DNA from: Reticulitermes speratus
Lineage: Eukaryota; Arthropoda; Insecta; Blattodea; Rhinotermitidae
Reading direction: 5' to 3'
DNA length: 64,000 nucleotides
NCBI GenBank assembly: GCA_021186555.1
Contig: JAJKFL010000014.1
Location: 30,272,033-30,336,032, forward strand
Part shown: in pieces, positions 1 through 13,900 of the stretch
How the letters are laid out: each line of letters starts with the position of its first letter
Numbering within the stretch: position 1 is the first letter of the stretch
The notes under the pieces: generated by a model
The model's input: only the letters and a program-made list of their open reading frames with translations
Database searches by the model: none
Told to the model about the DNA's origin: nothing
Program-made: the position numbers and the translations under genes

Positions 1-1339
1 CTTTCAAAAAAACAGTTACAGTAATTCCAACTTACAATCCAAACTATGTGATAAATACAGATCATACAGTATCTGAATATCATATAAACATCAGGTGAAC
101 ATTATCCCATAAAGGGCAGAAAACAGCATTAGTTCTAACATGAGACATCAACAAAATTACACATTCTTACACTGTTCAATATGCTATCACAGCATCAGGT
201 AAACTACTGCCTACAGTGTTTATCTCTCTGCAAGAAACAAGTGGTGCACTGGGTCCTAACTTTTGTGAAGAGATCAAAACATTACCACAAAAATGTTAAA
301 ATGCTTGTGTAACTGCAACAAAATCAGGCAAGCTAAAAAAGAGACACATGAACAGTGTCTGAACAATGTGATATATCTGTACGTGCAGTTAATTCTTCAT
401 TCCTGGCAAGGACACACAAATACAGTGCTTTACAAGATAAATTGTTCAATGAAAATTATGAACCCTTCTGCACACTAAAAATAATACCACCAAATGTACT
501 ACTACGTGAGCCTGGTGATATGTATTTTTACAGACATTAAAAATTATACTGAAGTTTCAGAATTGCCCAATTCTTACAGCAGCTATCATGAACAGTCCAG
601 TAGTGAAGAGTGTATAAGAATACACACACACACATGCTCAACCAATTACAAGCACCTATTTACAGTAACAGGATGAAGTATGCATTGTATGCTGCCAAAC
701 TAATATCACGTGAAGTCTTCAGCAATGCTAACCAAGCTGCATTCCAGGATTAAGGAAGAACTAAAATATGCAGGTGCTGAGAGCAAGCACACATCTGATG
801 TTCTTGGTGACACAAATGTTTGTGTTTGCACTGCATTTATGATGAGTACCACCCTGACTCCTGCAAGCCTGTCACACTAGTCTCATGTGTTATATAGTTC
901 AGTAATTGCCTCTAACAATAAGACTGTTCACACAACAGTGCAACTGTGTCCAACATTTTGGTATGCACTGGTTAATATAATGCACGTTGCTAACAACTGC
1001 AGCTAAAATTATTCACACAACAGTGGGACAGTGTTCAAAATCAGAGTACTGGTTACTGTTGTGTGTTGATGATTCTATGTACTGCTGAACAGTATTTTTC
1101 TGTACACATCATACGTGGAACTTGGTTCTGCTAGATTGTGAGATTGTTAAACAAAATTATGGCATGATTTCCCCAGGATCACAGTTCCAAGCAGACAGGC
1201 ATCTGTCAGCTTATGAATGAAGACAGGTCTACTGGGTCACTTCTGGACAAGAAAGCTGCTTTAAAAATGCTATCAGACATGTACGATAGTACTGACAAAA
1301 TTCTGTACAGTTTCCAATGCCATGTTAAACAAGGTGATT
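1..1339. other. Left-edge HERC4 intron sequence, no gene seen
   Basis: Inside the HERC4 gene downstream of exon 18. No HECT C-lobe exon and no transposon protein was recognised on either strand. Bases 926-974 and 1011-1055 form an imperfect direct repeat (TTCACACAACAGTG in both). Confidence 0.5.
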
Positions 1340-1437
1340 AAGAAAAAACATTTAACCACCACAGGAATCAATCCCTGATTTCCTGCTCCATAGGCAAGCT
1401 CTCTACAGCTGTGCCACCACAGTTAATGTGGCAAAGA
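1340..1437 (-). mobile_element. tRNA-derived SINE fragment
   Basis: On the minus strand the sequence reads like a decayed tRNA head: an A-box-like GTGGCACAGCTGTAGAG and a B-box-like GGGATTGATTCC about 35 bases later, followed by a T-rich 'GTTTTTTCT' segment seen in other copies in this window. No target duplication was identified. Confidence 0.55.
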
Positions 1438-1754
1438 ACCTGCTTATGTGCCACTTAAACCACATGTGAATGAGGTGTAAAGTATAACTGTGCCTTACAA
1501 AGAAACTGTGAAGTGTCGACACCTAATATTTTGGCCATGAAGTCCAATGCCAGACAGCACAACCAGAACCTAATTAGCAGGTTTCGGTTGACCACCCTTG
1601 TAAATGCATGTAGTTTCAGGGAACAACCCAGAAGAACACCCCAGTAAGAACCTAAAATCTTGCCACTGCATGCCTGGAAGAGTGGTTCATACACAGAAAC
1701 AAATATTCCTCTCTGAACTCTTAACAAATCTCTCCCAGCTCTCATGTTACTTAC

Positions 1755-1904
1755 TTGTTCTCTTGTGTAACAGGTATATTTTCACCACCAGGTTTCAAAG
1801 GTTGTACTCTAACCTCACCAAACACTTCCCTCGTTACTTCAAAATTAAGGGCAAATACTTCCTCAAGATCTGCTTCATTATAGTCCAACACATCCTGCAG
1901 ACTT
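1755..1904 (-). CDS. Herc4: HERC4 exon 18 (HECT N-lobe, last exon in window)
   Basis: Encodes [20 protein letters not shown] then [20 protein letters not shown], matching the HECT segment around 'LLDYPEDDIEETFCLNF'. Acceptor ATTGCAG, donor GTAAGT after GAGAACAA, ending in phase 2. The remaining C-terminal exons, with the catalytic Cys, were not found in bases 1-1754 and should lie left of the window. Confidence 0.92.
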
Positions 1905-4900
1905 CTGCAATAAGAAATAAGACATATAAGAGTTCCCCATATTCATTTCCTTGATCCTTCCTGCCAATTCCAATAGACCTACAAGTATCATCTGGTCAGT
2001 TTCAACAGTCACTATACATCCAGTCACTTAGCATCTGCAGACATGTTCACTTGTACTACAAACAATCTACATGGGTTGAAAGAACTGAGCATATGAGCGT
2101 CATCTGCTGATCATTACAAAAAACCACTGCAGCAGCTGACAGACAATACTGTTCTCCTTGGGTAATAGCTCAATCATACACACAGTACATACACATACAT
2201 ACAGTACAGTGTTCGCCAAATGCATACGCAACTACACTGTATACAGAACTTTCTGCTCCTTTGGAAAGAAGATGCTTGGACACAAATTATTCCTACTAAT
2301 TCAGTTCTGTATATTTTATATTATATATTTCATACCTGACTGCCTACTGCAATTTACTGTGAAATGTACATTTTTACCCTTACCTCGGACAATGTAACAT
2401 ATTCTTAACTAAACATGACCCTTGCGTGTATTCCTTGATGATGGCTACGTGTATCAGCCAAAACATATTGGAATAACTTTAAATAAATATACACCAGTGC
2501 CATAAGTTGGAATAAATTCTTGGCTGTGTGACTACACATTCACTTTACTTACTTTGCAAGAGTAGGCGATAATCCTTTGAGATCCTGCAGTGAGACTGGC
2601 TCCTTCAGCAGTTTCTTATACAGTGCCAGAGGGAAAGGCAGGTCAATAATCGTAAAGTTGTAGATGGCAAGGCCACACAAAACACCTAGATAATTAAACT
2701 GGTTATTGGTTTCAAAATTACTGAAAAGGTTAAAGAAATTGTTCATAACTGAAGAACTTGCGTTACGTTAACTACAAAGGCCTGGAACACTTAGCAGTCT
2801 ATGCAAAATTGGACTTGGCAGTCCAGATAGAGAAACTGCAGGTACAGATTTCATGTAATTATAAGGATTTTTCTGAAACACAAACAGATCTCTGTGTGGG
2901 AGGAGTGTAGGGGGTCATAATAACAGAACATGAATAAGAGCTAATTTACAATGTGTGTTCAGAAAGTAATGCCTCTATGTTTGTATTTGTACTCCGAGAC
3001 AAGTAATCAAAATGGAACAACTCACAAAACATATAGCTCAGAATGTGTACTTTGTTTCCACAGGCCTACCTCATTTTTCCACATAGTCTCCCTCTTGTTT
3101 GATACAATGCTGCCAACAGTGAACAAGTTTTTTGAACCTGTTGTTGTACAATTCTTCAAACCATTTTCCTGTAGCAACTGGAACTGCTTCATCACATGTG
3201 AAATGAATTCCTATGAGATGTTTCTTGAGAGCTGCAAGCCTGTACCAAATCTGGGCTGTAGGAAGGGTGTGGAAGAACTTAAAATCTGATGTTCTGTATT
3301 GCTGCTGAAGTGACAGCACTAGTGTGGGGTCTCGCACTATCATCTTGAAGAATCATCAGCATTTTTCCCTGATGAATGATGCCTCTGCAGTCCCAGAAAA
3401 TGATGAACATGCATTTTCCAGCAGAAGGATAAAGTCTTGAATTTTTTTAAAAGTGGGGTGATGATATTCAAATGACTGGCTTTTCATTTCTGGGTTGTCA
3501 TGATGCAGCCAACTTTTGTCACCTGTTACAATGCTGTACAGAAAATCACTATCCTAGCTTTCACAGCAAGCAATTGCTGACATGCTTCCAGTCTTTCTCT
3601 CTTCATTTAGGGTGTGAGATGATGTGGTACCCATCAAGTACACACCCTTCTGTAACCCAAACCTGAAACAATCTCACTGACACTGCTTAAACCACTGCTT
3701 AACTTTTAAGCTATTGTTCTCTGAGAAATTCGTTGGTTTTCTTGAATAAGTTCAACTCTTTGCCTGTTCAAATTGTGAGCTGCCATGACAGGCCTTCCAG
3801 ACCACCACTGGTCGTTCAGGTCCAAATCTCAGCTACAATCCCTTGATTTTCTCACCCAACAATGCACAGTACTTATGTCCACAGTACCTTAACAATAAAA
3901 CAAAAATAATCGCTGATGAATTCCAATCGGAGTTTCATTTTTGTGCATCAAAAACTCAATAATTGCTCACTGTTTGATGCACTTCACATGGCTGAAGACA
4001 AGTCATCCATTTTGAACCAAATACAACACAAACCATTAGGCTTACCAAGCTGTACCCCATGGCAAATTAAGCTCAAAGAACAACGAACAAGATGGGACAA
4101 GTTCTGCTTGAAGCTCACATCGTCTGTGCAAGGTACCTTCGTGGAGGCATCACTTTCTGAACACCCCTCATATGTGTAAGGTTTTGGTTTAAATGAATAT
4201 GCTTTTCGATGATGAAAAATTGGTAATACAGAATTCAGGTGTCTACAAGAGATCTGTTAAAATTTGTAAATACTTTTTAAAGAAGTCACCATAGTATTTT
4301 TGTTTGAAATGAAGTGTTCTTTCTTTTTTGCTTTTGTTTTGCCAAGAAAAATATCTCATGTGCTTCCATATTTTGCTATCACTCATTCTATGAACACAGC
4401 ATTTTAAATTCAATAGAAGTTTGTACAAATTCAATTACCAGTTTCATCTGCACAATTAATGCAATGAAACAGCATAGCCGGCATTTGAGTAGATTTTATA
4501 CTCTGACCTGCAGGTACAATCCAAACAATCTGCACATGAAAAGAACTATTTCAGAGCTAACAACTTCCATGTTTTGGAACCAAACACAGCAATCTCCGTT
4601 ATTTACATTAAAATAGCTGAAATATATATTCACAAACTTAAAATTGTTTCTGATTTTTAAGAAATTGAAGTGTGCATCTGCCTACAAACAAAAAATGAGC
4701 ATCTTGCCAATATACCAAGTATGTAAAACAGTTTTTATGGTCTAGTGGGATGTTTATGAAAGTCAACACACAGTAAAAGCTGTTTTATAGGGCACCTCCA
4801 GGACCAAAGGGATGCTGGATATCATAGTTTTCTGGATATTAGAACATCATACCTAATGTGTGTCTTAGTGTACTTAGTAACCTCATGGACAGACGTAACC

Positions 4901-7900
4901 ATTTAATTTGTCACTTGATATCCTGAAGAACAAGAATATCAGACTTGTATAGGGTCATCAATGACTTTAAGAACGGTTACCAGCCTAGAATACAGTAAAG
5001 GATGAAAAAGGTAATGTGGTTGCACATCCCCATAGTATTGGCTAGGTGGAGGAATCATTTCTCTCAGCTATTGAATTTATATGGGGTTCATGAAGTTAGG
5101 CACACTGAAATACATTCAGCAGAGCCACTAGGGCCTCAGCCCAGCACTGTTGAGGGGAGATGGCTATTGAAAAGCTAAAAAGATGCAAATCACCAGGTAT
5201 TGATCAAATTCCAGCAAACTTTATTAAAGCAGGAGGTAGAAAAATTCGTTCTGAAATCCATAAGCTTATTAATTCTATTTGAAATAAGGAGAAATTGTCA
5301 GAGCAGTGAAGGAGTCAATCCTTATAGCTATTTACAAGAAGGGTGATAAAACAGACTCTATTAATTATCCAGGCATATCACTTTTACCAACTACATACAA
5401 GACTCCAGCCAACATCCTTCTCTCAAGGTCAACTGCATATGCAGAGAAAATTATTGGATCATCAGTGTGGATTTCGATATAACAGGTCACCTAATGATCA
5501 TATAATTTGCGTTCGTCAAATACTGAAAAAAAAAAAAATGCGAATACAGGCAATGCGTCAGCTATTTACAGACTTCAAAAAAGCCTATGATTCAGTTAGG
5601 AGGTAGGTCTTGTATAATATTCTCAACAGGTTTGGTATCCCTATAAAACTAGTAAGGCTAATAAAAATGTGTCGAAATGAAACCTACAGCACAGCCTGGG
5701 TAGGCAAACATCTGTCTGACACGTTTCCTATTACGAATGATTTGAAATATGGAGACGCTTTATTGCCATTCCTTTTCAACTTTGATTTAGAATATGTCAT
5801 CAGGAGGGTTCAAGTAAACCAGGAGGGCTTAAAATTAAATGGTACACATCACATTCTGGCTTATGCTGATGTCCTTTGAAAGGGTTAAACAGTTAAAATA
5901 TTTAGGAACAACCTTACCAAATCAAAATTCCATTCATGAAGAAATTAAGAGCAGATTGAAGTCAGAGAATGCATGGTATCATTTGGTGCAGAAACATTTG
6001 CCGTCCAGTTTGCTATCCAACAGTATAAAGATTAAGATATACAGAACTGCAATTTTGCCCGCTGTTTTGTATGGGTGTGAAGCTTGGTCTCCGACATTGA
6101 GGAAGGAACACAAGCTGAGGGTGTTCAAGAGTAGGGTGCTGAGGAAGATGTTTGGGCCTAAGACAGACAGGGTAACAGAGGTGTGGAGAAGACTACATAG
6201 CAAGGAGCTTTATGATCTGTACTCTTCACCAAATATTATTCTGGAAATAAAATCAAGAAGAAGAGGTGGGTGGGGCATGTGGCACGCATGAGGGACAGGA
6301 GAGTTGCATACAGGGCTTTGGTAGGGGGTCCTCAGGAAAAGGAAACCACTTGGAAGATCCAGGCATAGATGAGAGGCTAATATTAAAATGGATCTTCAAT
6401 AAGTGAGATGGCGAGGCATGGACTGGATTCATCTGGTTCAGGACAGGGACAGGTGCTTGTGAATGTGATAATGAACTTTCAGCTTCCATAAGTGCAGGGA
6501 ATTTCTTGACTAGCTAAGAACCTGCTAGCTTCTCAGGAAGGACTCTGCTCCATGCAATTTGTTAATTAGTTCATGATATCCCGTCATGTTTTCCCTGCAG
6601 CACTTTCTATTTCCTTTTCTTCACAACTTCCATAACATTTTGTATATATAACTGGAAACACCAACAAGACACCATTACTTCACTCTTTTAATTGACATAT
6701 TCACAACATTGAATTCCATATGCATTTTGCTGTCACTATCTTAACTGTTCATTTATGTTAATTTACCCTATTAATAATCTCCCTTGACAAACTTAAATAA
6801 TACAGCTCAGACTTAAACTGCACTGGTTATCAGAAACAAATAATTCAGTTCTTTGTTTCTCTTCTCCACTCCATACGTCACCATCCGACACCACTACTTC
6901 CACCACGTATGCCATCCTATCACCTGCTTCCAACGCCCCCCACCCCGGCATTGGCTTTCTCACTTCCACTCCACTGGATATGATAGGAAGATTCATATGT
7001 GACTTACAAGCCTCCTTGAACATCTGGCACATGTCTGCTTGCTTGGTACATTCTTTTCATCTCTGTAGGAAATTGGAATGCAAAACATGTAACTGCATTA
7101 CTTCCTGGGCCAACTTAATTTTGCTGGGATGTAAAATAGAGCAAGTGGCATCTGCTACACCCACTCAGAACCAAGATACCTGGTGCTGGGTGCTGCTGGA
7201 AGATGGAATAGTGAAAGGTAATGGGCCTCTGTAAATTTCCAGTTAATAGAGCTTTTCAGATCATCCAGTGTCAGACAAACCAGCTTTTACTGTAGATGGG
7301 TTTGATGCTAGGAGTCTAGAACATTATATTATTGTATTACTGACAGGAAAGAGGATAAGTGGCAATCCAAAATTCACCTGAGAGCCAAGAAAATCCTTTT
7401 CAGTGGCTGTTATTATAGGATCATTATTTTACCTGACAACTATTCACTGACATTTCTTCTCAGCTCATTTGTCTTTCAATGCAGCCCACTCAGTTGACTG
7501 CCCACACTCATGACAGGATGTGACAAACAACAGCTGTCAGGTAAAATGTAAGGATCCTGTACAGTCTCTTATAGCAGTTACTGAAAATGTGAAGCAGTTG
7601 AATAAGCAACGAAATGTGGGAAAAAGAAAACAAAATAAAAGAAAAAAAAAAACCCATGCTCGGCTGCAGAATTAAAAATTCTCTCTATCCGTTATTTTCT
7701 TGTTGTAGATAGAATTTGTCACAGCATTGTCCATTACAAAATGAGTGACATCAACCAACTCAGCCTCATATACCTGACTTCATCAAAATTCTCAAACACC
7801 ATTTTATGCCCATTTCATGAACAAATCATTTTTCCTGTAACAGTGTCAGAGCACAGCAATACAAGAATCAAACATTGGACATCAATTTTCATGGTGAGCA

Positions 7901-10900
7901 GCCTCATCCCTCTTTGAAATAAGCCAAAGTTCAGACCTGAACATTTAAACGGAATGCAATTCGTGTTAGTACTTCTCATACTGTTTTCACCTCAAAGAGA
8001 ATCAAATTTGTGGTCATAAATGCATGCTATTGAAGTACTCCTGCTATTTAAGATTTTCCCTACTTTAGACCCCCCAGAAAAAAACAAACTTACAGGATTT
8101 TCACTGTAAATCTCAGTCTAATGTGTTATCACTTGGCACAACTCACCAATGAGGTGGTACATGACTTCACCCTCAAATGAATCTTCACTGAACCAAATTG
8201 TTCTTGTTTCTTCGTACTGTCGGAACATCCCATACTTGGGATCCAGTATTTCCCTCAGTAGTAACAAGAAGAACTCCTTCGTCACACCCCCTGCGTCTAC
8301 AGCTTCCTCATTTTCAAACTTCACCTGTTAACAACAAATATTATCTGTGTTTACATTACCTTAGAGCTGAGACAATTATGTATGAAAATATTACTTGCTC
8401 CTAGTGTGTTATTCATGCTGATCATGGTTGGAAAATCAATGACAGCAGCTTGTTTTAAACACATGAAATACTATACAAATAAAAAAGTGTGGATGAGCAC
8501 AACCATTTTCACAGAGCTTTTAAGGGTACTGGATGCCTCCATTGGTGTGAAAGGTAGAAACATTTTGTTGTTTGCAGACAACTGTGCAGTTTATCCACAA
8601 GATACATCATTTCCATGGAACACAAAATTTGTGTATTATCCACCAAAGTGCACAAATGTGATGCCTTCCATGAAGACTGGATATGCCTGGATGCTCAAAA
8701 ATATGTCGAATTCAGTTCTTACACAACATTAGAAGAGGCACTTGCCATATGTGGTGTTTCTGGATGTGATAAGTCCTGTGATTGTAGGGTTACAGCAAAA
8801 CAGAGGAGGATGAGGGAGACAAACATGACCTTGAAACAGTGGCAAGTTTTGCTGAAGCCCGTGCAAGCAGCACGGGCTTCAGCAAAACTCTTAAAACATT
8901 CTTTTATATACACAGCATTAGTGGGTGTGACAAACAGCACATTTTTATTTTGAAATTGGTGCTGATTCATCTGAAACGTAAGTTGTCAGTTACAGATTTC
9001 TTTGGAAGACAGATACCTGCATGCAGGTATTAACACAACTCTTGTCTGTTTATTTTTTGTAGATTTAAGTGCAAAATGTAAAATTTTTATTTTTTTGTTT
9101 TTAAACATTTAATGCTTTTCCAAAAACTATCATTTTCCTGCATTTATCCTTTTCTCTCCACCCATCCCTTCATAAATGATGGATTGAGGTTTTACTCTAT
9201 TATGTGCACATTCCCTAAATTTTTCTAGTCTATGTTAGCCAATAAGCAAGCAAATAGTATACTTAAGAAGTAAATATTATGTTGCACTGTTTAATAAATT
9301 CACACCTTTAACGGTTTCTTGAGATCCATAGTTTCAAACTTGGCAAGTTCACGAATGGTGTCAGCAACAAGGTTTTCCCTGCTGACATGTAACTGAAGAA
9401 ATGTGCTAATGTTGGCAGGTAAGAAGGGTGCAAATAGAAGAGATGTAACTGCCCTGGTGGCTGCTTCATTCACTGCTGACTGCATCTGTCAAACGAAAGG
9501 GAAGTTAAGATTACAGGTGACAGGTTCATGGCCCTAAGAATATTTTACAGGGGTTTAAGGGCTACACTGCACAGTACAAAGTCTATCCTGCCTCAATGTA
9601 AACTTCCCCTGCACACAGTATGGCCTGTTCTTACAGTGTGCTTTTTGGAACCAAATCATGGCAGTACAGTGTATAATTTTGGCTGTTCGCTGCAGCATAC
9701 ACTGAAATTATTCCATTTGTGTGTACATTTTAGCCACCATCTTCAGAGCAAATTAGGTGGAACGAGGATGCAGTGCTACATGTAGGTCTAATAGTGGCAG
9801 TAAGGATGGGGTGGGAGTATGGTGCATGGTCCAGCAGGACCTTAACACACTGCAACCACTTCAACACATGATGCAGCTCAACTATAAGACAAACACTTGC
9901 ACTAACAACATTTTTATCAAGTTAGATTAATTGATATTTTCAATTCTAGTTTGTTTTTAAACTAAGCCATGTTAAGCTGCAAATAACAACCATCAAAGTA
10001 CATATGTGGGTGTAGAAGGCACCCTCTTTATTAGCATTCCAACGTGTTCCCATCCCTTTGCACCATCATCAGGGGATAACTTCATGTGAATTGTGGTGGC
10101 ATTACAGAATTTTGTATTTTAATTTATAATAATTTGTGTTCTGAGTTAAACCTGTCTCATATTAAAGTCTTCCAATATAATGTTTTATTTTACATACATA
10201 TTATTCTTCCACCACCTCCACCTCTTCTTATTTTCTTAAAGATGACATTTGGAGCGCAAGAAAAGCACAGGACAAGGTTCATAAAGGCACTCTGATTGAT
10301 GCGTGGCATAACTTGCAGCAGTTTCACATTACTTTTAGATGATGACAATGAATGACAATCTGATTCTTGTTGGCTTCAGGTTACCAACAGAAAAATAAAA
10401 TTTGTCAAAGTTGATGAACAAGCTAAAGTCTGTCATGTCCAGAAGCAGAGTCATTTGATGAGGAAGCAGTGGAAAAGTGCCTCAATATTGACAATGATAC
10501 TCCAGCAACTCTCCAGATGACAGTGAAACATGCAGTATAGCTGTAAATTAAACTTCAGATGATGACACAGATAACAATCAACAGAATTTCAGTGTGGAAG
10601 AAAAAATCTCTACTGACAGAAGAAGAAGAATTGAATCACAGTATGCAACAGAGCAGTTTCATACCAGAACAATTATATCAGTCTATAATGTGAAAGAACA
10701 GTTCCTAAGGGAAAGACCAAATCATATGATACAACTTATGTTGCAAGAAATGTTTCAAAATGCTTCTGAGCAAGCCTTCATGCATCAACCTCAACTTCAA
10801 CTTCTGCTGTGTTTCTGCAGTTCTCCCATCTTCACCAGACGTTCTTGATAATAGGATGCTTTGTAATCAACATCCTCTAACTCAACATAACTTCACTTTT

Positions 10901-13900
10901 AAGGCAGAACAGATATTTACTTTTCATACCCTTTAAATGTGTTGCAGTAGATTTTATGCATAGTGCTTCAACTTAGAGAAAAATCACTTATCCAGAAAAC
11001 CCCAAGTCCCAAGTATTCTGGATAAAAGATCCCATACCTGTTATAAAAATATCAACTCAGAATATGTATATAAAATAAAACACTATTTTAGAAGATTTTA
11101 ACATCAGATAGATTTAACATATAAAACATGCTGATGTAAACTTAAGTGAAAACTTAATTAATTCCTCCAAAACCTGTAAAAGTGTAATCTCTGATGATGG
11201 TCCAAAAGGACCAGAACATGTTGGAATACAAATAAAGAGGGTGACATCTACACACATATGTGTACCTTGATAGTTATTTACAGCACTCAGTTTGTTTTGT
11301 TTAATGTGTAGAAAGTCAAAAACAAGCAACAAGAATGATCTAACTTTGAACCCAGTGACTAACTACATCACAGCTACAACATATCCCTAAATCAGCAGCA
11401 TAGCTCATTCTTTCAGTGCAGTAATCTCCTGCTACATACTAAAATTTCCATTCAATTTTTAAGCACAGTGTAGCTCTTAAATCATACAGTTTATTAAACT
11501 TTGGAAAAACACTGCCCACTTTTCATAACACAGAAATCTGCAATATCTACAAGCACACTATTGTATCCATTCTGAATCCATACGTCAGACAACAGAATGC
11601 ATCTGGATAAATAAACTGGACCCTCCATCCACTGTCACTTCATGGCACTAGGCCCTATATGGGTGTAGTAAGAAAGTGCATACTACACACCTACGCTTTA
11701 AACAGTTCATCACACAAAAATGTCTTCAGGACATAACACAGGTATGTCATCAATTACCGTATATTCTCGAATCTAATGCGCATCCGAATCTAATACGCAC
11801 CCAGTTTTTGGCAAACTTCTTAAACGAAAAAAGAGTTAGTTGGCGATTCTAATCCGCACCTTTCCTTCAACCACCCCTTGCCCACGGGGCGACTGATTGA
11901 ATAATATTGGATGTTACCAATGTGTTAAAATCCGACGCTACGCCTGTGGCCGATGAGTCATACCGATAGAGGCGGGGCCTTTCTCAACAGACGTGCGCAA
12001 TCTCGTCTGAAGCCAGCTGAGCTTTAGTTGTTGAAACGTGGGAGGTGCTTGTTCCAATTTGTCGTGTACCGTAGTTATGGAAGAGGGACACCTGAAATCT
12101 AAACGACTCTCATATACGGCGAAGTTCAAACGTGAAGTTATTCGGTGCGCAGAGGAGAATGGAAACCGCAAAGCCGCTGCAATTTTTGGAGTTAATGAAA
12201 GCAACGTTCGACTATGGCGGAAACACAAGGCAGCGATCAGCGGGTGTGAGGCGTCACGAAGGAAATTCACTGGACCCAAGAAAGGACGATTTCCTGAAAT
12301 TGATAATGCAGTATTCACGTTTTTTCAAGAGAGACGGAAGACTGGACTGTTTGTGAGTTATGATCTACTTCGCGAGGAGGCGATAAAGAAGGCCAGATCT
12401 TTGAACATTCCTCGAAGTCGTTTTAAAGCCAGTAAAGGATGGGCCATAAGGTTCATGCGCCGAATGGGGCTGGCGTTGCGGCGTAGGACGACGATATGCC
12501 AAAAGCTCCCAAAAGATTTTGAACAAAAGTTGTTGAATTATCAACAATTATCATCCGAAGATGACATTATATGGGAGGACGATGTTGAAGATAAAGATGA
12601 TAGTGACTGGGTGGAGAGCACGGATAATGATTCAGTTATGAGTGATGACGGCGAGTCTGATGAATAATAAATAATAATAATAAATAATAAAATAATAGAT
12701 TATTGTAGTGTATTGTTCTTATGGCACGTACAGCAGCTCAATCATTTTTCCAAAATCCAGCTCTAGACCGCGAATCTAATCCGCACGCGAATCTAATACG
12801 CATCTGATTTTTTAGCCCTCTAAAACTGTAAAAAGGGTGCGCATTAGATTCGAGAATATACGGTAATCCCTGAAAGCACAGTGATAGCTATATGTAACAT
12901 TTACCTTAACATTTAAGGATTCCATGCATTTATGTGTTTCACATTATCACTAGAACAAACACTGATTATTTCCCTAAATATTAGCCTTTGTAATGGTAAT
13001 GCAGAATATTTCCCGTAACTTTGAAACTCAATTTTTAATACTTGTTACATAAAATTTTTGCCTTGAAGGGTTAACTTCATACAGTAGAGTCCTTCTTGAG
13101 AAGCCAAAGCCAACAGTCAGTCAGCTGGTCAAGAAAGTCCTCACCATCTGTGGCATGTAAAAGCTTTCTACTGCGTCTAAAGGACCCTAACCAGATCCAC
13201 ACTAATCCAGTTCTCTCATGACCACATAATTATTTTCTCCTGTGAGCTTAGTTCACCTAATAATTCCCATAAACTATGCAACATTGGGGGCCGGGATAGC
13301 GTAGTTGGTATAGCAACTCGCTATGGGCTGGAAGGTCCGGGGATCGAATCCCGGTGGGGGCGAGATTTTCAGCACCCGTCCACACCGGCCCTGGGGCCCA
13401 CCCAGCCTCCTATACAATTGGTACCGGGTCATTCCAAGGGGTAAAGCATCCGGGGCATGGAGTTGACCACCCACCCTCATCTAGTGCTGGGGTTAAAGAA
13501 AGAGTAGAGCTATACCTCTACTCCCCCTCTGGGCCTTCATGGCCCGTTCTAGGGAGAACTTTACCTTTACCTTACTATGCAACATTTAACCTCCACCATA
13601 ATAATCCTGCTCAGTTATTTGTGATCTTACATGAATTACTCACACTGCTATTCACATTATTTTATTTTCAGTCTTAAACAATCTCTTTTATTCAAAATGA
13701 AATTCCATTCTTCTTTCATGAAAAACACTCACCTGGAAAGATTGATCTGTTTGCAACAGGAGTGTCTTTGCTTCAGCGTCAAACAGGAATGGGTAGTTGC
13801 AAAAATATATCTTTTGTTTCTGGAACAAGAAGTGAAGTATGTGACACTACACATGGTACACCTGTACCAATATTTTACTCTGCATACAATCACTATAAAG

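Larger units (their letters stand above)
11757..12863 (+). mobile_element. Pogo-type DNA transposon, internally deleted, intact DNA-binding ORF
   Basis: A complete 1107-bp element bounded by TA (11755-11756 and 12864-12865). The terminal inverted repeats share CCGTATATTCTCGAATCTAA plus TGCGCA exactly. It contains one uninterrupted ORF for the N-terminal DNA-binding part of a pogo transposase but no DDE catalytic domain. Six copies of a 15-bp motif (CGAATCTAATRCGCA type) lie at the two ends. It sits antisense in the intron between HERC4 exons 14 and 15. The exact termini suggest it is younger than most neighbours. Confidence 0.88.

Noticed and set aside
1455-1745. 96-residue minus frame just downstream of HERC4 exon 18, tested as the next HECT exon
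   Set aside because: It has no HECT C-lobe motif and no splice sites in the right phase; composition looks random.
2951-3289. 112-residue plus frame [20 protein letters not shown]
   Set aside because: Antisense shadow of the mariner transposase on the minus strand.
8118-8146. Extension of HERC4 exon 16 to ELCQVITH
   Set aside because: The GTGAGT at 8146 is the donor; the spliced continuation VLCGLAIYN fits the HECT family, the read-through does not.
11190-11225. Hammerhead ribozyme at the 11.2-kb motif
   Set aside because: The core has GAAC instead of GAAAC and no flanking stem I complementarity, so only the 32.1-kb copy was proposed as a candidate.
13286-13360. Possible functional tRNA gene
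   Set aside because: The A and B boxes belong to a SINE head: a body, TTTACC tail and 13-bp target duplication surround it, and no complete cloverleaf is evident.
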